Of a DNA stretch of 64,000 nucleotides, positions 32,187 through 40,234 are shown piece by piece (position 1 is the first letter of the stretch; each line of letters starts with the position of its first letter). Position numbers and translations under genes: made by a program. Below the pieces are notes generated by a model. The model worked only from the letters and a program-made list of their open reading frames with translations, was not told where the DNA came from and ran no database searches. The DNA comes from AP-15 sp035538335 (GTDB lineage Bacteria > Pseudomonadota > Alphaproteobacteria > ATCC43930 > CGMCC-115725): positions 1 to 64,000 of the forward strand of contig DATLKN010000022.1 in NCBI GenBank assembly GCA_035538335.1. Reading direction: 5' to 3'.

Positions 32187-33638
32187 TTGCCAGTGCGTAA
32201 CTTGGATCTGCACTCGATCCAGGGTGACGTGCTTGAGGGCATGCAAAAAAATGCCGAGATGTTCCTGTTTTTCGCGATTGCCGATGCCGCCCGGTTTAAG
32301 GCTTTGGCGAGGCAGTACGTCGTCGGCCGTCTCACCAGCGCCCGGGTTGTGCATGAACACGAGCGCGTCGTCGCGGAACGGCGGCGCGCCGGCGAGCAGG
32401 CGCGCGAACCGTGGCTCGGCGTCAACCTCGGCTTTACCGCCGCCGGGTTGACGCGGCTTCTTGGCGCCAGGCGGCCGCGCTTCGATCCCGCTTTCGAGCG
32501 CGGCGCGGATCATCCGACGACAATCGCTCTTCTCCACGATCCGCCCCCATCGTCTTGGGTCCGAGGCTTCGATCCCGGCCGCATCGACGGCGTTTTCCTC
32601 GTGACCGGGCCGGACACGCGCTTTGTTGCCTACCACGGCGACACGCTATGCCGGCGTCTCGAGGGTTCGATTGCGCCCGTTTATTCCGAGGTCGGCACCG
32701 TGCGGCCGGGACGATGGCGCGGCCACGAGCATTTCGGCTTCGCCGACGGAATTTCCCAGCCGGGCATCCGCGGCGTCACCCGCCCCTCGCGGCCGCATGC
32801 CGCCCCCGATCAAGGTTTGCCGGGCCAGGCCCTCGTCTGGCCGGGGGAATTCGTCCTCGGCTATCCGACGCAAGACCCGACCGACGCGAGAAAGCCGGGG
32901 CCGATCGCACCGTTGCCGGCCCCATGGGCGCGCGACGGCTCCTATATGGTGTTCCGGCGCCTCGAGCAGCGCGTGCCGGAGTTCCGCGATTTCGTCGCGG
33001 CGCAGGCAGCGCGTTTCGGGATCAGCGCGGAATTGCTGGCGGCACGCATGGTCGGACGCTGGAAGAGCGGCGCCCCGTTGGAGCTGGCGCCGATCGAAGA
33101 CAATCCCCGGCTCGCGGCCGACCCGAAACGCAACAACGATTTCGGCTACGCCGCCGACCCCTTTCAGCGCGCCTGCCCCTATGCCGCGCACATCCGCAAG
33201 ACGAATCCGCGCGACGATGCGGTGAGCGAGAGTGCGGCGGTGCTCACCCACCGCATCATCCGCGCCGGCATTCCGTTCGGGCCCGAGGTGATGCCCGGCG
33301 AAACGAAAACGATGCACAGCCGCGGGCTCTTGTTCGTCTGCTATCAGGCCTCGATCGGGGGGCAATTCGAATTCCTCCAGGCCAGCTGGTCGAGCAACCC
33401 CGATTTCGTTTCTGGCAAAACCCGACCCGACAGCGGCCTGCCGGTTACGCCCGGCTACGACCCGATCATCGGCGAGGCGCCGGGCGGGGGCCCCAGAGCG
33501 ATGGACGAGCCGGTGCCGAACTATCCCTCCGGCAATCGGCGCTCGACGCTCGACATGCCGCAGCAATTCGTCGTCCCGACCGCCGCCGCCTATTTCTTCA
33601 TGCCGTCGATCGCCGCATTGCGGACAGTGCTGACCTGA
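32187..33638 (+). CDS. DyP-type heme peroxidase
   Basis: A dye-decolorising peroxidase that uses hydrogen peroxide to oxidise organic substrates. The 483-residue protein carries the distal GxxDG block (GFADGISQPG, about 184-193) with catalytic Asp, a downstream essential Arg region, and a candidate proximal heme ligand His335 in ACPYAAHIRKTNPR. Its size and DNA context place it in the longer DyP class. No signal peptide is visible, so it is probably cytoplasmic. The frame starts at TTG 32187, but GTG 32193 is also possible. Its natural substrate cannot be inferred from sequence. Confidence 0.92.
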   Translation: MPVRNLDLHSIQGDVLEGMQKNAEMFLFFAIADAARFKALARQYVVGRLTSARVVHEHERVVAERRRAGEQAREPWLGVNLGFTAAGLTRLLGARRPRFDPAFERGADHPTTIALLHDPPPSSWVRGFDPGRIDGVFLVTGPDTRFVAYHGDTLCRRLEGSIAPVYSEVGTVRPGRWRGHEHFGFADGISQPGIRGVTRPSRPHAAPDQGLPGQALVWPGEFVLGYPTQDPTDARKPGPIAPLPAPWARDGSYMVFRRLEQRVPEFRDFVAAQAARFGISAELLAARMVGRWKSGAPLELAPIEDNPRLAADPKRNNDFGYAADPFQRACPYAAHIRKTNPRDDAVSESAAVLTHRIIRAGIPFGPEVMPGETKTMHSRGLLFVCYQASIGGQFEFLQASWSSNPDFVSGKTRPDSGLPVTPGYDPIIGEAPGGGPRAMDEPVPNYPSGNRRSTLDMPQQFVVPTAAAYFFMPSIAALRTVLT

Positions 33639-33687
33639 GGCAGCCCACGCGCTACCCTCGCTGGCGCAGGCTCTGGGGAGGAGCGTC

Positions 33688-34857
33688 ATGAAGCGCAGCG
33701 ATGAGCGGATCCTGACCACCCATGTCGGCAGCCTGCCGCGGCCGCCCGATCTGCTCGGCTTGATCACGGCGAGGGAGCGCGGCGAGAGCGTCGATCGGAC
33801 GCGCTTTGCCGCGCGCGTCAAAAGTGCGGTCGCCGAGGCGGTCGCGAAACAGGCCGCGGCCGGCATCGACATCGTCAACGACGGCGAGATGGGGCGCTTC
33901 GGCTTCATCCCCTATGTCAACGAGCGCTTGAGCGGCATCGAGCCGCGGCCAAACCCGGACGCCCAGGGCACCTGGGCGCGTTCGCGCGAGCACCTTGCCT
34001 TTCCCGAATATTATGCGTGGGCGGCGCAGATGCCCGGCGCGGCCGGCCGGGCGCCGCCGACGCGCTGGGTTTGCACCGGCCCTATCGCCTACAAAGGACA
34101 TGATGCGCTCGCCCGCGACATCGCCAATTTGAAGTCGGCGCTCGCCGCGGTGCAATGCGCGGAAGCATTCATGCCCGCCGTGTCGCCGGCCCAGCTCGCC
34201 GGCTGGAACCGCAACGAATACTACCGGACCGACGAGGAATTTCGCGCCGCCCTCGCCGACGCCTTGCGCGAGGAATACAAGGCGATCGTCGATGCCGGCC
34301 TCATTCTGCAGATCGACGATCCGCAATTGGCCGGCCACTACACTGTCCATCCCGAGCTCGACATCGCGCAATGCCGCAGCTGGGCGGGCGGGACTGTCGA
34401 GCTGTTGAATTACGCGCTCGACGGCATCCCGGCGGAGCGCGTGCGCTATCACACCTGCTACGGCATCAATGTCGGGCCGCGGGTGCACGAGATCGAGGCG
34501 AAGCACATCGCCGACATCATGCTCGGGGTCAATGCCGGCGCCTATTCGTTCGAAGCCGCCAACCCGCGCCACGAGCACGAATGGCAGGTGTGGGAGAGCG
34601 CCAAACTGCCGGCCGGCAAGATCCTCGTCCCCGGCATCGTCACGCACGCCTCGAACCTCGTCGAGCATCCCGAGCTGGTGGCGCAGCGGATCGCCCGCTT
34701 CGCCGCCGTCGTCGGGCGCGAGAATGTGATCGCCGGGGCCGATTGCGGGTTCGCGAGCTTTTCGACCTCCTGCGAAGTCCACCCGACGGTTGTGTGGGCG
34801 AAGCTCGCCGCCTTGAGCGAGGGCGCGAGGCTCGCCTCGCGGGCATTGTGGAGCTGA
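33688..34857 (+). CDS. Cobalamin-independent methionine synthase II family protein (MetE-like)
   Basis: A 389-residue protein of the UROD/MetE-like C-terminal barrel family. It begins MKRSDERILTTHVGSLPRPP, with TTHVGSLPRP as the family start. It also has the zinc-ligand-type His-Cys pair (RVRYHTCYGINVG) and the later AGADCGFASF, which would hold the metal that activates a thiol. Such stand-alone barrels are thought to transfer methyl groups to thiols or related substrates, but the true substrate here is unknown, so a role in methionine synthesis is not assumed. A strong GGGGAGGAG ribosome site precedes ATG 33688. Confidence 0.88.
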   Translation: MKRSDERILTTHVGSLPRPPDLLGLITARERGESVDRTRFAARVKSAVAEAVAKQAAAGIDIVNDGEMGRFGFIPYVNERLSGIEPRPNPDAQGTWARSREHLAFPEYYAWAAQMPGAAGRAPPTRWVCTGPIAYKGHDALARDIANLKSALAAVQCAEAFMPAVSPAQLAGWNRNEYYRTDEEFRAALADALREEYKAIVDAGLILQIDDPQLAGHYTVHPELDIAQCRSWAGGTVELLNYALDGIPAERVRYHTCYGINVGPRVHEIEAKHIADIMLGVNAGAYSFEAANPRHEHEWQVWESAKLPAGKILVPGIVTHASNLVEHPELVAQRIARFAAVVGRENVIAGADCGFASFSTSCEVHPTVVWAKLAALSEGARLASRALWS

Positions 34858-34862
34858 GCACG

Positions 34863-34916
34863 ATGAAATTCGGCTATTTCACGCACAATCACCCGGCGTG
34901 CGCTGGCGTCTCATAA
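34863..34916 (+). pseudogene. Remnant of the luciferase-like monooxygenase 5' end
   Basis: Six bases after the MetE-like stop, a 17-codon frame begins MKFGYFTHNHP and stops with TAA at 34914-34916. Its first 21 bases are identical to the start of the luciferase-like monooxygenase gene at 35888, and the following ACAATCA also matches after a six-base gap (HNHP against DNHY). It looks like the truncated start of an adjacent LLM copy, broken by the segment that brought in the aquaporin. Confidence 0.6.
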
Positions 34917-34934
34917 AAGTTCGCGGTTGCGCAC

Positions 34935-34940
34935 TATAAT
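34935..34940 (+). promoter_or_regulatory. Candidate -10 promoter element for aqpZ
   Basis: A perfect TATAAT hexamer lies 48 bases upstream of the aquaporin ATG. No good -35 box is seen at the normal spacing, so the promoter would be weak or activator-dependent. It is a candidate only. Confidence 0.35.
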
Positions 34941-34988
34941 CTCGGCAGCCAAGGTTGCCACCGGTTCACCCGAAATGGGAGGATCACC

Positions 34989-35741
34989 ATGCACAGCGAC
35001 ATGGCGCGGCGCGTCGTCGCCGAGTTCTTGGGCACATTCTGGCTGGTCTTCGGCGGATGCGGCGCTGCCGTCCTGGCGGCCGCCTTTCCAAACCTCGGGA
35101 TCGGCTTTGCCGGGGTCGCCTTCGCCTTCGGCTTGACGGTGTTGACGATGGCTTACGCCGTCGGGCACATCTCCGGCGGCCATTTCAACCCCGCGGTCAC
35201 GCTCGGCCTGTGGAGCGCCGGGCGTTGCGCCAATAAGCATGTCATCCCCTACGTCGTCGCGCAAGTCGTCGCCGCCATCGCCGCCGCTGCGGTGCTATGG
35301 CTGATCGCATCGGGTAAACCCGGCTGGATCCCGGGCGGGTTCGCCGCCAACGGATACGGCGACCTCAGCCCCGGCAAGTATGGTCTTCCGAGCTGCTTCA
35401 TCGACGAAGTCGTGATGACGTTCTTCTTTCTCTTCGTCATTATCGGCACCACGTCGAAGGGCGCGGCGGTCGGATTCGCCGGCATCCCGATCGGCCTCGC
35501 CTTGACCTTAATCCATCTGGTATCGATCCCGGTAACGAACACATCGGTCAACCCGGCGCGCAGTACGGGGCCGGCATTGTTTGCCGGTGGCGCGTATATC
35601 GGTCAGCTGTGGCTGTTCTGGCTGGCGCCGATCATCGGCGCGGTCATCGCCGGGCTGCTGTCGCGATGGCTGTACGAAGGGCAAGGCGCCGAAGCGATCA
35701 TCGAGACCGTCGTGGTTGAAGAGACGCGGGTCGGCCCGTAA
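34989..35741 (+). CDS. aqpZ: Aquaporin Z-type water channel
   Basis: A six-helix membrane channel that conducts water. The 250-residue protein has the two half-helix NPA boxes (SGGHFNPAVTLGLWS and TNTSVNPARSTGPALF), the family signature AEFLGTFWLVFGGCG and the selectivity-filter Arg following the second NPA. The C-terminus is longer than in E. coli AqpZ and ends in acidic residues. The start may be the first Met or the Met four codons later (MARR); a GGGAGG ribosome site lies upstream. It sits between the MetE-like gene and the LLM gene, and the LLM remnant at 34863 suggests it was inserted between genes that were once adjacent. Confidence 0.95.
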   Translation: MHSDMARRVVAEFLGTFWLVFGGCGAAVLAAAFPNLGIGFAGVAFAFGLTVLTMAYAVGHISGGHFNPAVTLGLWSAGRCANKHVIPYVVAQVVAAIAAAAVLWLIASGKPGWIPGGFAANGYGDLSPGKYGLPSCFIDEVVMTFFFLFVIIGTTSKGAAVGFAGIPIGLALTLIHLVSIPVTNTSVNPARSTGPALFAGGAYIGQLWLFWLAPIIGAVIAGLLSRWLYEGQGAEAIIETVVVEETRVGP

Positions 35742-35887
35742 CGAGCATGGTGCCGCGGGATGCTCGACCAACTCGACGCGGGCGGCGCACGGGCCGACAC
35801 GGCGCCGGCGCACCGCCGCGTGATCTTGAAGAGTTATTCTTAGCAGCCATTCTCAGGCCGGGTGGTGAGTAATTAAAGGGGAGCAAG

Positions 35888-36946
35888 ATGAAATTCGGCT
35901 ATTTCACGTTGAGCGACAATCATTACGAGTACAACACTCGCAGTGCCAATGGGTTCATTGCCGATATTCTCGACGAGGCGGTCTATGCCGAGACCGTGGG
36001 GCTGCATTCGGCCTGGATCGGCGAGCATCATTTCAGCACGCTCGGAGTGCTCTCCTGCCCCGATCTCGTGCTCGCCCAAGTCGCTACCCGCACCTCCAGG
36101 ATCCGCCTCGCGCCGGCGGTGACGGTGCTGCCGCTGCATCAGCCGATCCGCGTCGCCGAGCAATGGGCGACGCTCGACCTGCTGTCGGGCGGACGCGTCG
36201 ATTTCGCCGCCGGGCGCGGCTACGACCGGCGCGAATATGTCCCGTTCAAGGTCTCGTTCGAGGACAATCAGGGGATCTTCGCCGAAGGAATGGAGATCGT
36301 CCGCCGGCTGTGGGAGGCGGTCGGTCCGATCTCGTATCGGGGCGCACATTACGCCTTCGAGGATGTGGCGATCACACCGCAACCGCTGCAGCGCCCGATC
36401 CCGACTTATGTCGCCTCCTTCTCGCCGCCCTCGATCGAGCTTGCCGGCCGGCTCGGCTGCGGCCTCGTCGTCGCGCCCTTCGCCGCGGCGATGAGCTATG
36501 GCGGGCTCGCCCAGGTTGCGGATCTCTACGCGCAATCCTCCGCCCGGCATGGGCACCGGCCGCAGGGGCTCAAATGCAGCTATTTCATCCATTTCGCGGA
36601 TAGTCCGGCGGAAGAGGCCGCGGCCCGCGCCCGGCAGATCCGCTACTACAAGGAATGCGTGATCGCCGCCTTTCCGGGCGACCCCAAGACGACGCCGCCG
36701 AGCTATCGCTATTTCATCGAGATCGTCGAGCGGCTGCACAAGGTGCGGCCGCAGGACCTGACCGAGAATTCGGTGCTGATCGGCTCGCCGGCAGCGATCA
36801 GCGAAGTGCTGAAGAAAGTCGAGGCGGCGGGGTTCGAGGAGGTCATCCTTTATTTCAACGTGGGTCTGAAGCCGCACGCGCAAGTCAAGGACGAGATGGC
36901 CCGGTTCATGGCCGAAGTCGCACCTCATTTCGCAGGCGATCGATGA
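35888..36946 (+). CDS. Luciferase-like (LLM) flavin-dependent monooxygenase
   Basis: A bacterial-luciferase-family F420- or FMN-dependent oxidoreductase of 352 residues. The family pattern is clear: MKFGYFTLSDNHYEYNTRS, AETVGLHSAWIGEHHFS, TRTSRIRLAPAVTVLPLHQPIRVAEQWATLDLLSGGRVDFAAGRG and the C-terminal VLIGSPAAISEVLKKVEAAGFEEV. The substrate is unknown. A GGGGAGCAAG ribosome site precedes the ATG. The 3' end overlaps the convergent MFS gene by 41 bases. The 21-base copy of its 5' end at 34863 shows that a second, truncated copy once lay behind the MetE-like gene. Confidence 0.9.
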   Translation: MKFGYFTLSDNHYEYNTRSANGFIADILDEAVYAETVGLHSAWIGEHHFSTLGVLSCPDLVLAQVATRTSRIRLAPAVTVLPLHQPIRVAEQWATLDLLSGGRVDFAAGRGYDRREYVPFKVSFEDNQGIFAEGMEIVRRLWEAVGPISYRGAHYAFEDVAITPQPLQRPIPTYVASFSPPSIELAGRLGCGLVVAPFAAAMSYGGLAQVADLYAQSSARHGHRPQGLKCSYFIHFADSPAEEAAARARQIRYYKECVIAAFPGDPKTTPPSYRYFIEIVERLHKVRPQDLTENSVLIGSPAAISEVLKKVEAAGFEEVILYFNVGLKPHAQVKDEMARFMAEVAPHFAGDR

Positions 36947-38378
36947 CAGCCGACAAGGGTGGCGCCACGCTTTCGAGCCCCTGGCCCTCGGCCCTGACGC
37001 CGATTGCGGCCTCGACGACTGCCGCCCCCAGCATCAGTGCGGCGCCGAGGAGATAACCGGCGAACACTGCGCCGCGCTCGCCCGAGCCGACGAGCATTCC
37101 GAACAGCGCCGGCGAGACGATGCCGCCGAGCCCCGTTCCGACCGAATAGAAGAAGGCGATCGCCATCGCCCGCGCCTCTAATGGAAAGCTCTCCCCGACG
37201 GTCAGATAGGCGGCGCTCGCGGCCGCCGAGGCGAAAAAGAAGATGACGCTCCACGCGAAGGTCAGCGCGCCCGCGCCTAGTAGATCCTCGCTGAACAGCC
37301 AGCCGACGATTGCGAGCAGGACCCCCGAGAGCGCGTAGGTTGCAGCGATCATCGGCTTTCGGCCGATGCTGTCGAAGAGGGGTCCGAGCAACAGCGGTCC
37401 CATGAAATTGCCGAGCGCAAAGGGCAGAACGTACCAGCCGATCGCCGCCGCCGGGATGGCGTAGAAGCGCGTCAGCACCAGCGCATAGGAGAAAAAGATC
37501 GCGTTATAGAAGAACGCCTGCGCGCCCATCAGCGCGAGCCCAAGCAGCGCGCGCCGCGGGTAGTCGTGCAGAATTGCCGACACGATCCGCAGCATCGGCG
37601 TGCGCGAGGAGGCGGCAAGGCGCGTGCGCGCCGCACCGGATCCCGGCAGCGTGGCGGAACGGGCGTGCTCAACCCGCGCCTCGATTTCGGCAATGACGCC
37701 TTCGGCCTCCCCGAGCCGGTCATGAAAGATCAGCCAGCGCGGGCTCTCCGGGACAAAGCGGCGCAGCGTCAGGACGCCGAGACCGAGTACGGCGCCGATA
37801 GCGAAGGCGGCGCGCCAACCCCAATCGGGCGGCAATGTGCCAGGCTGGAGCAAGGCGAGGGCGCCGCCCGCGCCGAGCGCCGCGCCAATCCAGAAGCTGC
37901 CGTTGATCGCGAGATCGATGCGGCCGCGCAACCGCGCCGGCACGAGTTCGTCGATCGCCGAGTTGATCGCCGTATATTCTCCGCCGATCCCGGCCCCCGT
38001 CAGAAACCGGAATAGGGCGAAGCTCGCGAAGTTCCACGACAGCGCGGTCGCCGCGGTTGCCGTCAGATAAAGCCCGAGCGTTACGAAAAAGAGCCGGCGC
38101 CTGCCGAACCGGTCCGTCAGATACCCGAAGATCAAGGCACCGGAGACCGCGCCGACGAGATAGGCGCTCGAGACGAGGCCGACCTCGACCGCATCGAAAT
38201 GCAATACCGGGCTTTCCTCGAGCGCGCCTGCGATCGAGCCGGCGATCGTCACCTCCAGCCCATCGAGAACCCAGGTGATCCCGAGCGCCAGCACGACGAG
38301 CGCGTGAAATCGCGTCCATGGCAGGCGGTCGAGGCGGGCCGGGATGTCGGTTTCGATGATCCTGCCGGGATTTCGCAT
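36906..38378 (-). CDS. MFS transporter of the sugar/aromatic acid:H+ symporter type
   Basis: A 490-residue major facilitator with about twelve membrane helices. The first intracellular loop signature GYLTDRFGRRRLFF and the repeated motif PLFDSIGRKPMIAATYAL in the second half mark the family. The N-terminal half also contains RFLTGAGIGGEYTAINSAI, typical of the metabolite:H+ symporter branch. The substrate is not predictable from sequence; neighbours (TenA, LLM, MetE-like, aldo/keto reductase) suggest a small organic metabolite, which is speculative. It is divergent from the TenA gene, with an 87-base gap. Confidence 0.88.
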   Translation of the reverse strand: MRNPGRIIETDIPARLDRLPWTRFHALVVLALGITWVLDGLEVTIAGSIAGALEESPVLHFDAVEVGLVSSAYLVGAVSGALIFGYLTDRFGRRRLFFVTLGLYLTATAATALSWNFASFALFRFLTGAGIGGEYTAINSAIDELVPARLRGRIDLAINGSFWIGAALGAGGALALLQPGTLPPDWGWRAAFAIGAVLGLGVLTLRRFVPESPRWLIFHDRLGEAEGVIAEIEARVEHARSATLPGSGAARTRLAASSRTPMLRIVSAILHDYPRRALLGLALMGAQAFFYNAIFFSYALVLTRFYAIPAAAIGWYVLPFALGNFMGPLLLGPLFDSIGRKPMIAATYALSGVLLAIVGWLFSEDLLGAGALTFAWSVIFFFASAAASAAYLTVGESFPLEARAMAIAFFYSVGTGLGGIVSPALFGMLVGSGERGAVFAGYLLGAALMLGAAVVEAAIGVRAEGQGLESVAPPLSAVIDRLRNEVRLRP

Positions 38379-38465
38379 GTCCGGCTAACGTCTGCGGCGG
38401 CTGGACAGCACCGCCGTCGCTGCCCAACCATGGCGGATATACCGGATCGAGGGTGGAGGTCACCG

Positions 38466-39140
38466 ATGCGCCGCTTTTCCGAAGAGGCTTGGGCCGATAC
38501 CGCGGCGCTGCGCCGGATGATCCGCGAATTGCCGTTCAATCGGGAGCTGGCGGCCGGCTCGCTCGCGCGCGGGCGCTTTCAACGGTACATCGTCCAGGAC
38601 GCGCTCTACCTCGGCGAGTTCTCGCGCGTGCTCGCGCTGGCCGCGGCCAAGGCGCCCGATCCCGCCTCCGTAGCCTCGCTCGCCAACTCCGCGACCGGAG
38701 CGATCGCGGTCGAGCGGGCCTTGCATGAGCGCTATCTCGCCGAATTCGGCATCGATCCCGGCACCCTCGCGCATGCCGATCCCTCCCCCGACTGCCTCGC
38801 CTATACGAGCTTTCTCGTCGCGACCGTCCATCGCGGTCCGTGGGCGGTCGGAGTGGCGGCGCTCCTGCCTTGCTTCTGGATCTATTGGGAAGAAGGCTGC
38901 GCGATCGCCCGCGCGGCGGCACCCGACAACCCTTATCGGGCGTGGATCGACACCTACGCCGATGCGCGCTTCGGCGAAGCCGTCGCCGGGGTCATCGAGA
39001 TGGCCGACCGCGCCGCCGCGGCGGAAACCGCAGCCGTGCGCGAACAGATGCTCGCGGCCTTCCGTCGGGCCGCGCAGTACGAGTGGCTGTTCTGGGACGG
39101 CGCCTATCGCGGCCGCGGCTGGCCCGAGGCGAGCTGCTAG
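38466..39140 (+). CDS. tenA: TenA family protein (thiaminase II / aminopyrimidine aminohydrolase type)
   Basis: TenA-like enzymes hydrolyse thiamine-derived aminopyrimidines for salvage of the pyrimidine moiety. The 224-residue protein has the helical heme-oxygenase-like fold, with FQRYIVQDALYLGEFSRVLA near the start and the active-site Cys in LLPCFWIYWEEG; a Tyr/Glu-rich C-terminal segment (YEWLFWDGAYRG) follows. The ATG at 38466 is preceded by GGTGGAGG. Its stop codon overlaps the aldo/keto reductase stop on the other strand (CTAG). No thiamine pyrophosphate riboswitch is visible upstream. Functional subclass (TenA_C or TenA_E) cannot be fixed. Confidence 0.85.
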   Translation: MRRFSEEAWADTAALRRMIRELPFNRELAAGSLARGRFQRYIVQDALYLGEFSRVLALAAAKAPDPASVASLANSATGAIAVERALHERYLAEFGIDPGTLAHADPSPDCLAYTSFLVATVHRGPWAVGVAALLPCFWIYWEEGCAIARAAAPDNPYRAWIDTYADARFGEAVAGVIEMADRAAAAETAAVREQMLAAFRRAAQYEWLFWDGAYRGRGWPEASC

Positions 39141-40129
39141 GAAGGCGTCGGGGCAGCCGGGTGGATCAGGCCCTCTGCCCGGAGTTCCCGCCATAACGCC
39201 GCCGGGATCGGCGCCTCTAACAGAGAGATATTGGCGTCGAGCTCGGCGACGTTGCGCGGACCCGGAATAACCGCGGCGACGGCTGGATGGGCGAGCGGGA
39301 ACTGCAATGCCGCCGCCGCGAGCGGTACGTCGTGGCGCTCACAAACCGCCCGCAGCGCCCGGGCTCGCGCGACGATTTCGGCAGGCGCGCTCTCGTAATT
39401 CCAGGTGTCGCGGCCGGCGAGGATGCCGGAGTTGAACGGGCCGCCGACGACGATCGAGATCCCCGCGGCGAGGCATTTCGGCAGCAGATCCTCGATCGGC
39501 GCCTGCTCGAGAAGGGTATAGCGGCCGGCCAGCAGGAAAGCGTCCCAATCGCCCCATTCCATTGCCTCGAGCAGCACCTCGCGCTCGTTGACGCCGATCC
39601 CGACGGCGCGCACGACGCCGGCGCGCCGCAATTCCTCGAGCGCGCGCCAGCCGCTTTCGCGCAGGCTTCGCATCAGCGCCGGGTGCGCCTTTTTGCCATG
39701 CTGCATGGTGCCGATGTCATGCACGTAAAGCAGGTCGATGCGTGCCAGGCCAAGGCGTTGCAGACTGTCCTCGAACGAGCGCATGACGCCATCATAGGAA
39801 TAATCGAACACCGCCTCGAACGGCATCGGGTGTCCGTCGGGGTCGGGGGCGCGGCGCGGCCGCAGCAGGCGCCCGACCTTTGTCGACAATACCCATTCCT
39901 CGCGCGGCATCAGGCGCAGCGCATCCCCGACCGCGCGCTCGGCCTGGCCAAAGCCGTAATACGGCGCCGCATCGACATAGCGAATGCCGGCGTGCCAGGC
40001 CCGGCAGACGATCGCCTCAGCCTCCTCGCGCGTGACCGGAATGCGCCGCCCGCCGAGAGTGGCACAGCCGAGCCCCAAAACCGTCACATCAAGCGTCGTT
40101 CGCCCGATTCGGCGCTTTGCGAATTCCAT
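39137..40129 (-). CDS. Aldo/keto reductase
   Basis: An NADPH-dependent oxidoreductase with an (alpha/beta)8 barrel. The family motifs LGLGCATLGG, RYVDAAPYYGFGQAERAVGDAL with the catalytic Asp and Tyr, STKVGRLLRPR with the catalytic Lys, LLYVHDIG with the His and the C-terminal NADP-binding AVIPGPRNVAEL are present in order. The sequence resembles the L-fucose/D-threo-aldose 1-dehydrogenase and pyridoxal dehydrogenase branch. The open frame extends upstream to 40180, but ATG 40129 (MEFAKRRIGRTTLDV) has a GAGG ribosome site seven bases before it. The substrate is unknown. Confidence 0.88.
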   Translation of the reverse strand: MEFAKRRIGRTTLDVTVLGLGCATLGGRRIPVTREEAEAIVCRAWHAGIRYVDAAPYYGFGQAERAVGDALRLMPREEWVLSTKVGRLLRPRRAPDPDGHPMPFEAVFDYSYDGVMRSFEDSLQRLGLARIDLLYVHDIGTMQHGKKAHPALMRSLRESGWRALEELRRAGVVRAVGIGVNEREVLLEAMEWGDWDAFLLAGRYTLLEQAPIEDLLPKCLAAGISIVVGGPFNSGILAGRDTWNYESAPAEIVARARALRAVCERHDVPLAAAALQFPLAHPAVAAVIPGPRNVAELDANISLLEAPIPAALWRELRAEGLIHPAAPTPS

Positions 40130-40234
40130 CGGTCGCCTCATCACATTGCCGCAGTGGTAGGCAGGATAGCGAGGATGCAATCCCGCCTGCCATAGCCCCG
40201 CCGAATCGCATCATCCTCAGGATCATCGCAAGCG

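Noticed and set aside
38379..38465. Thiamine pyrophosphate riboswitch upstream of tenA
   Set aside because: The 87-base gap lacks the conserved TPP-aptamer motifs and is too short for a full element.
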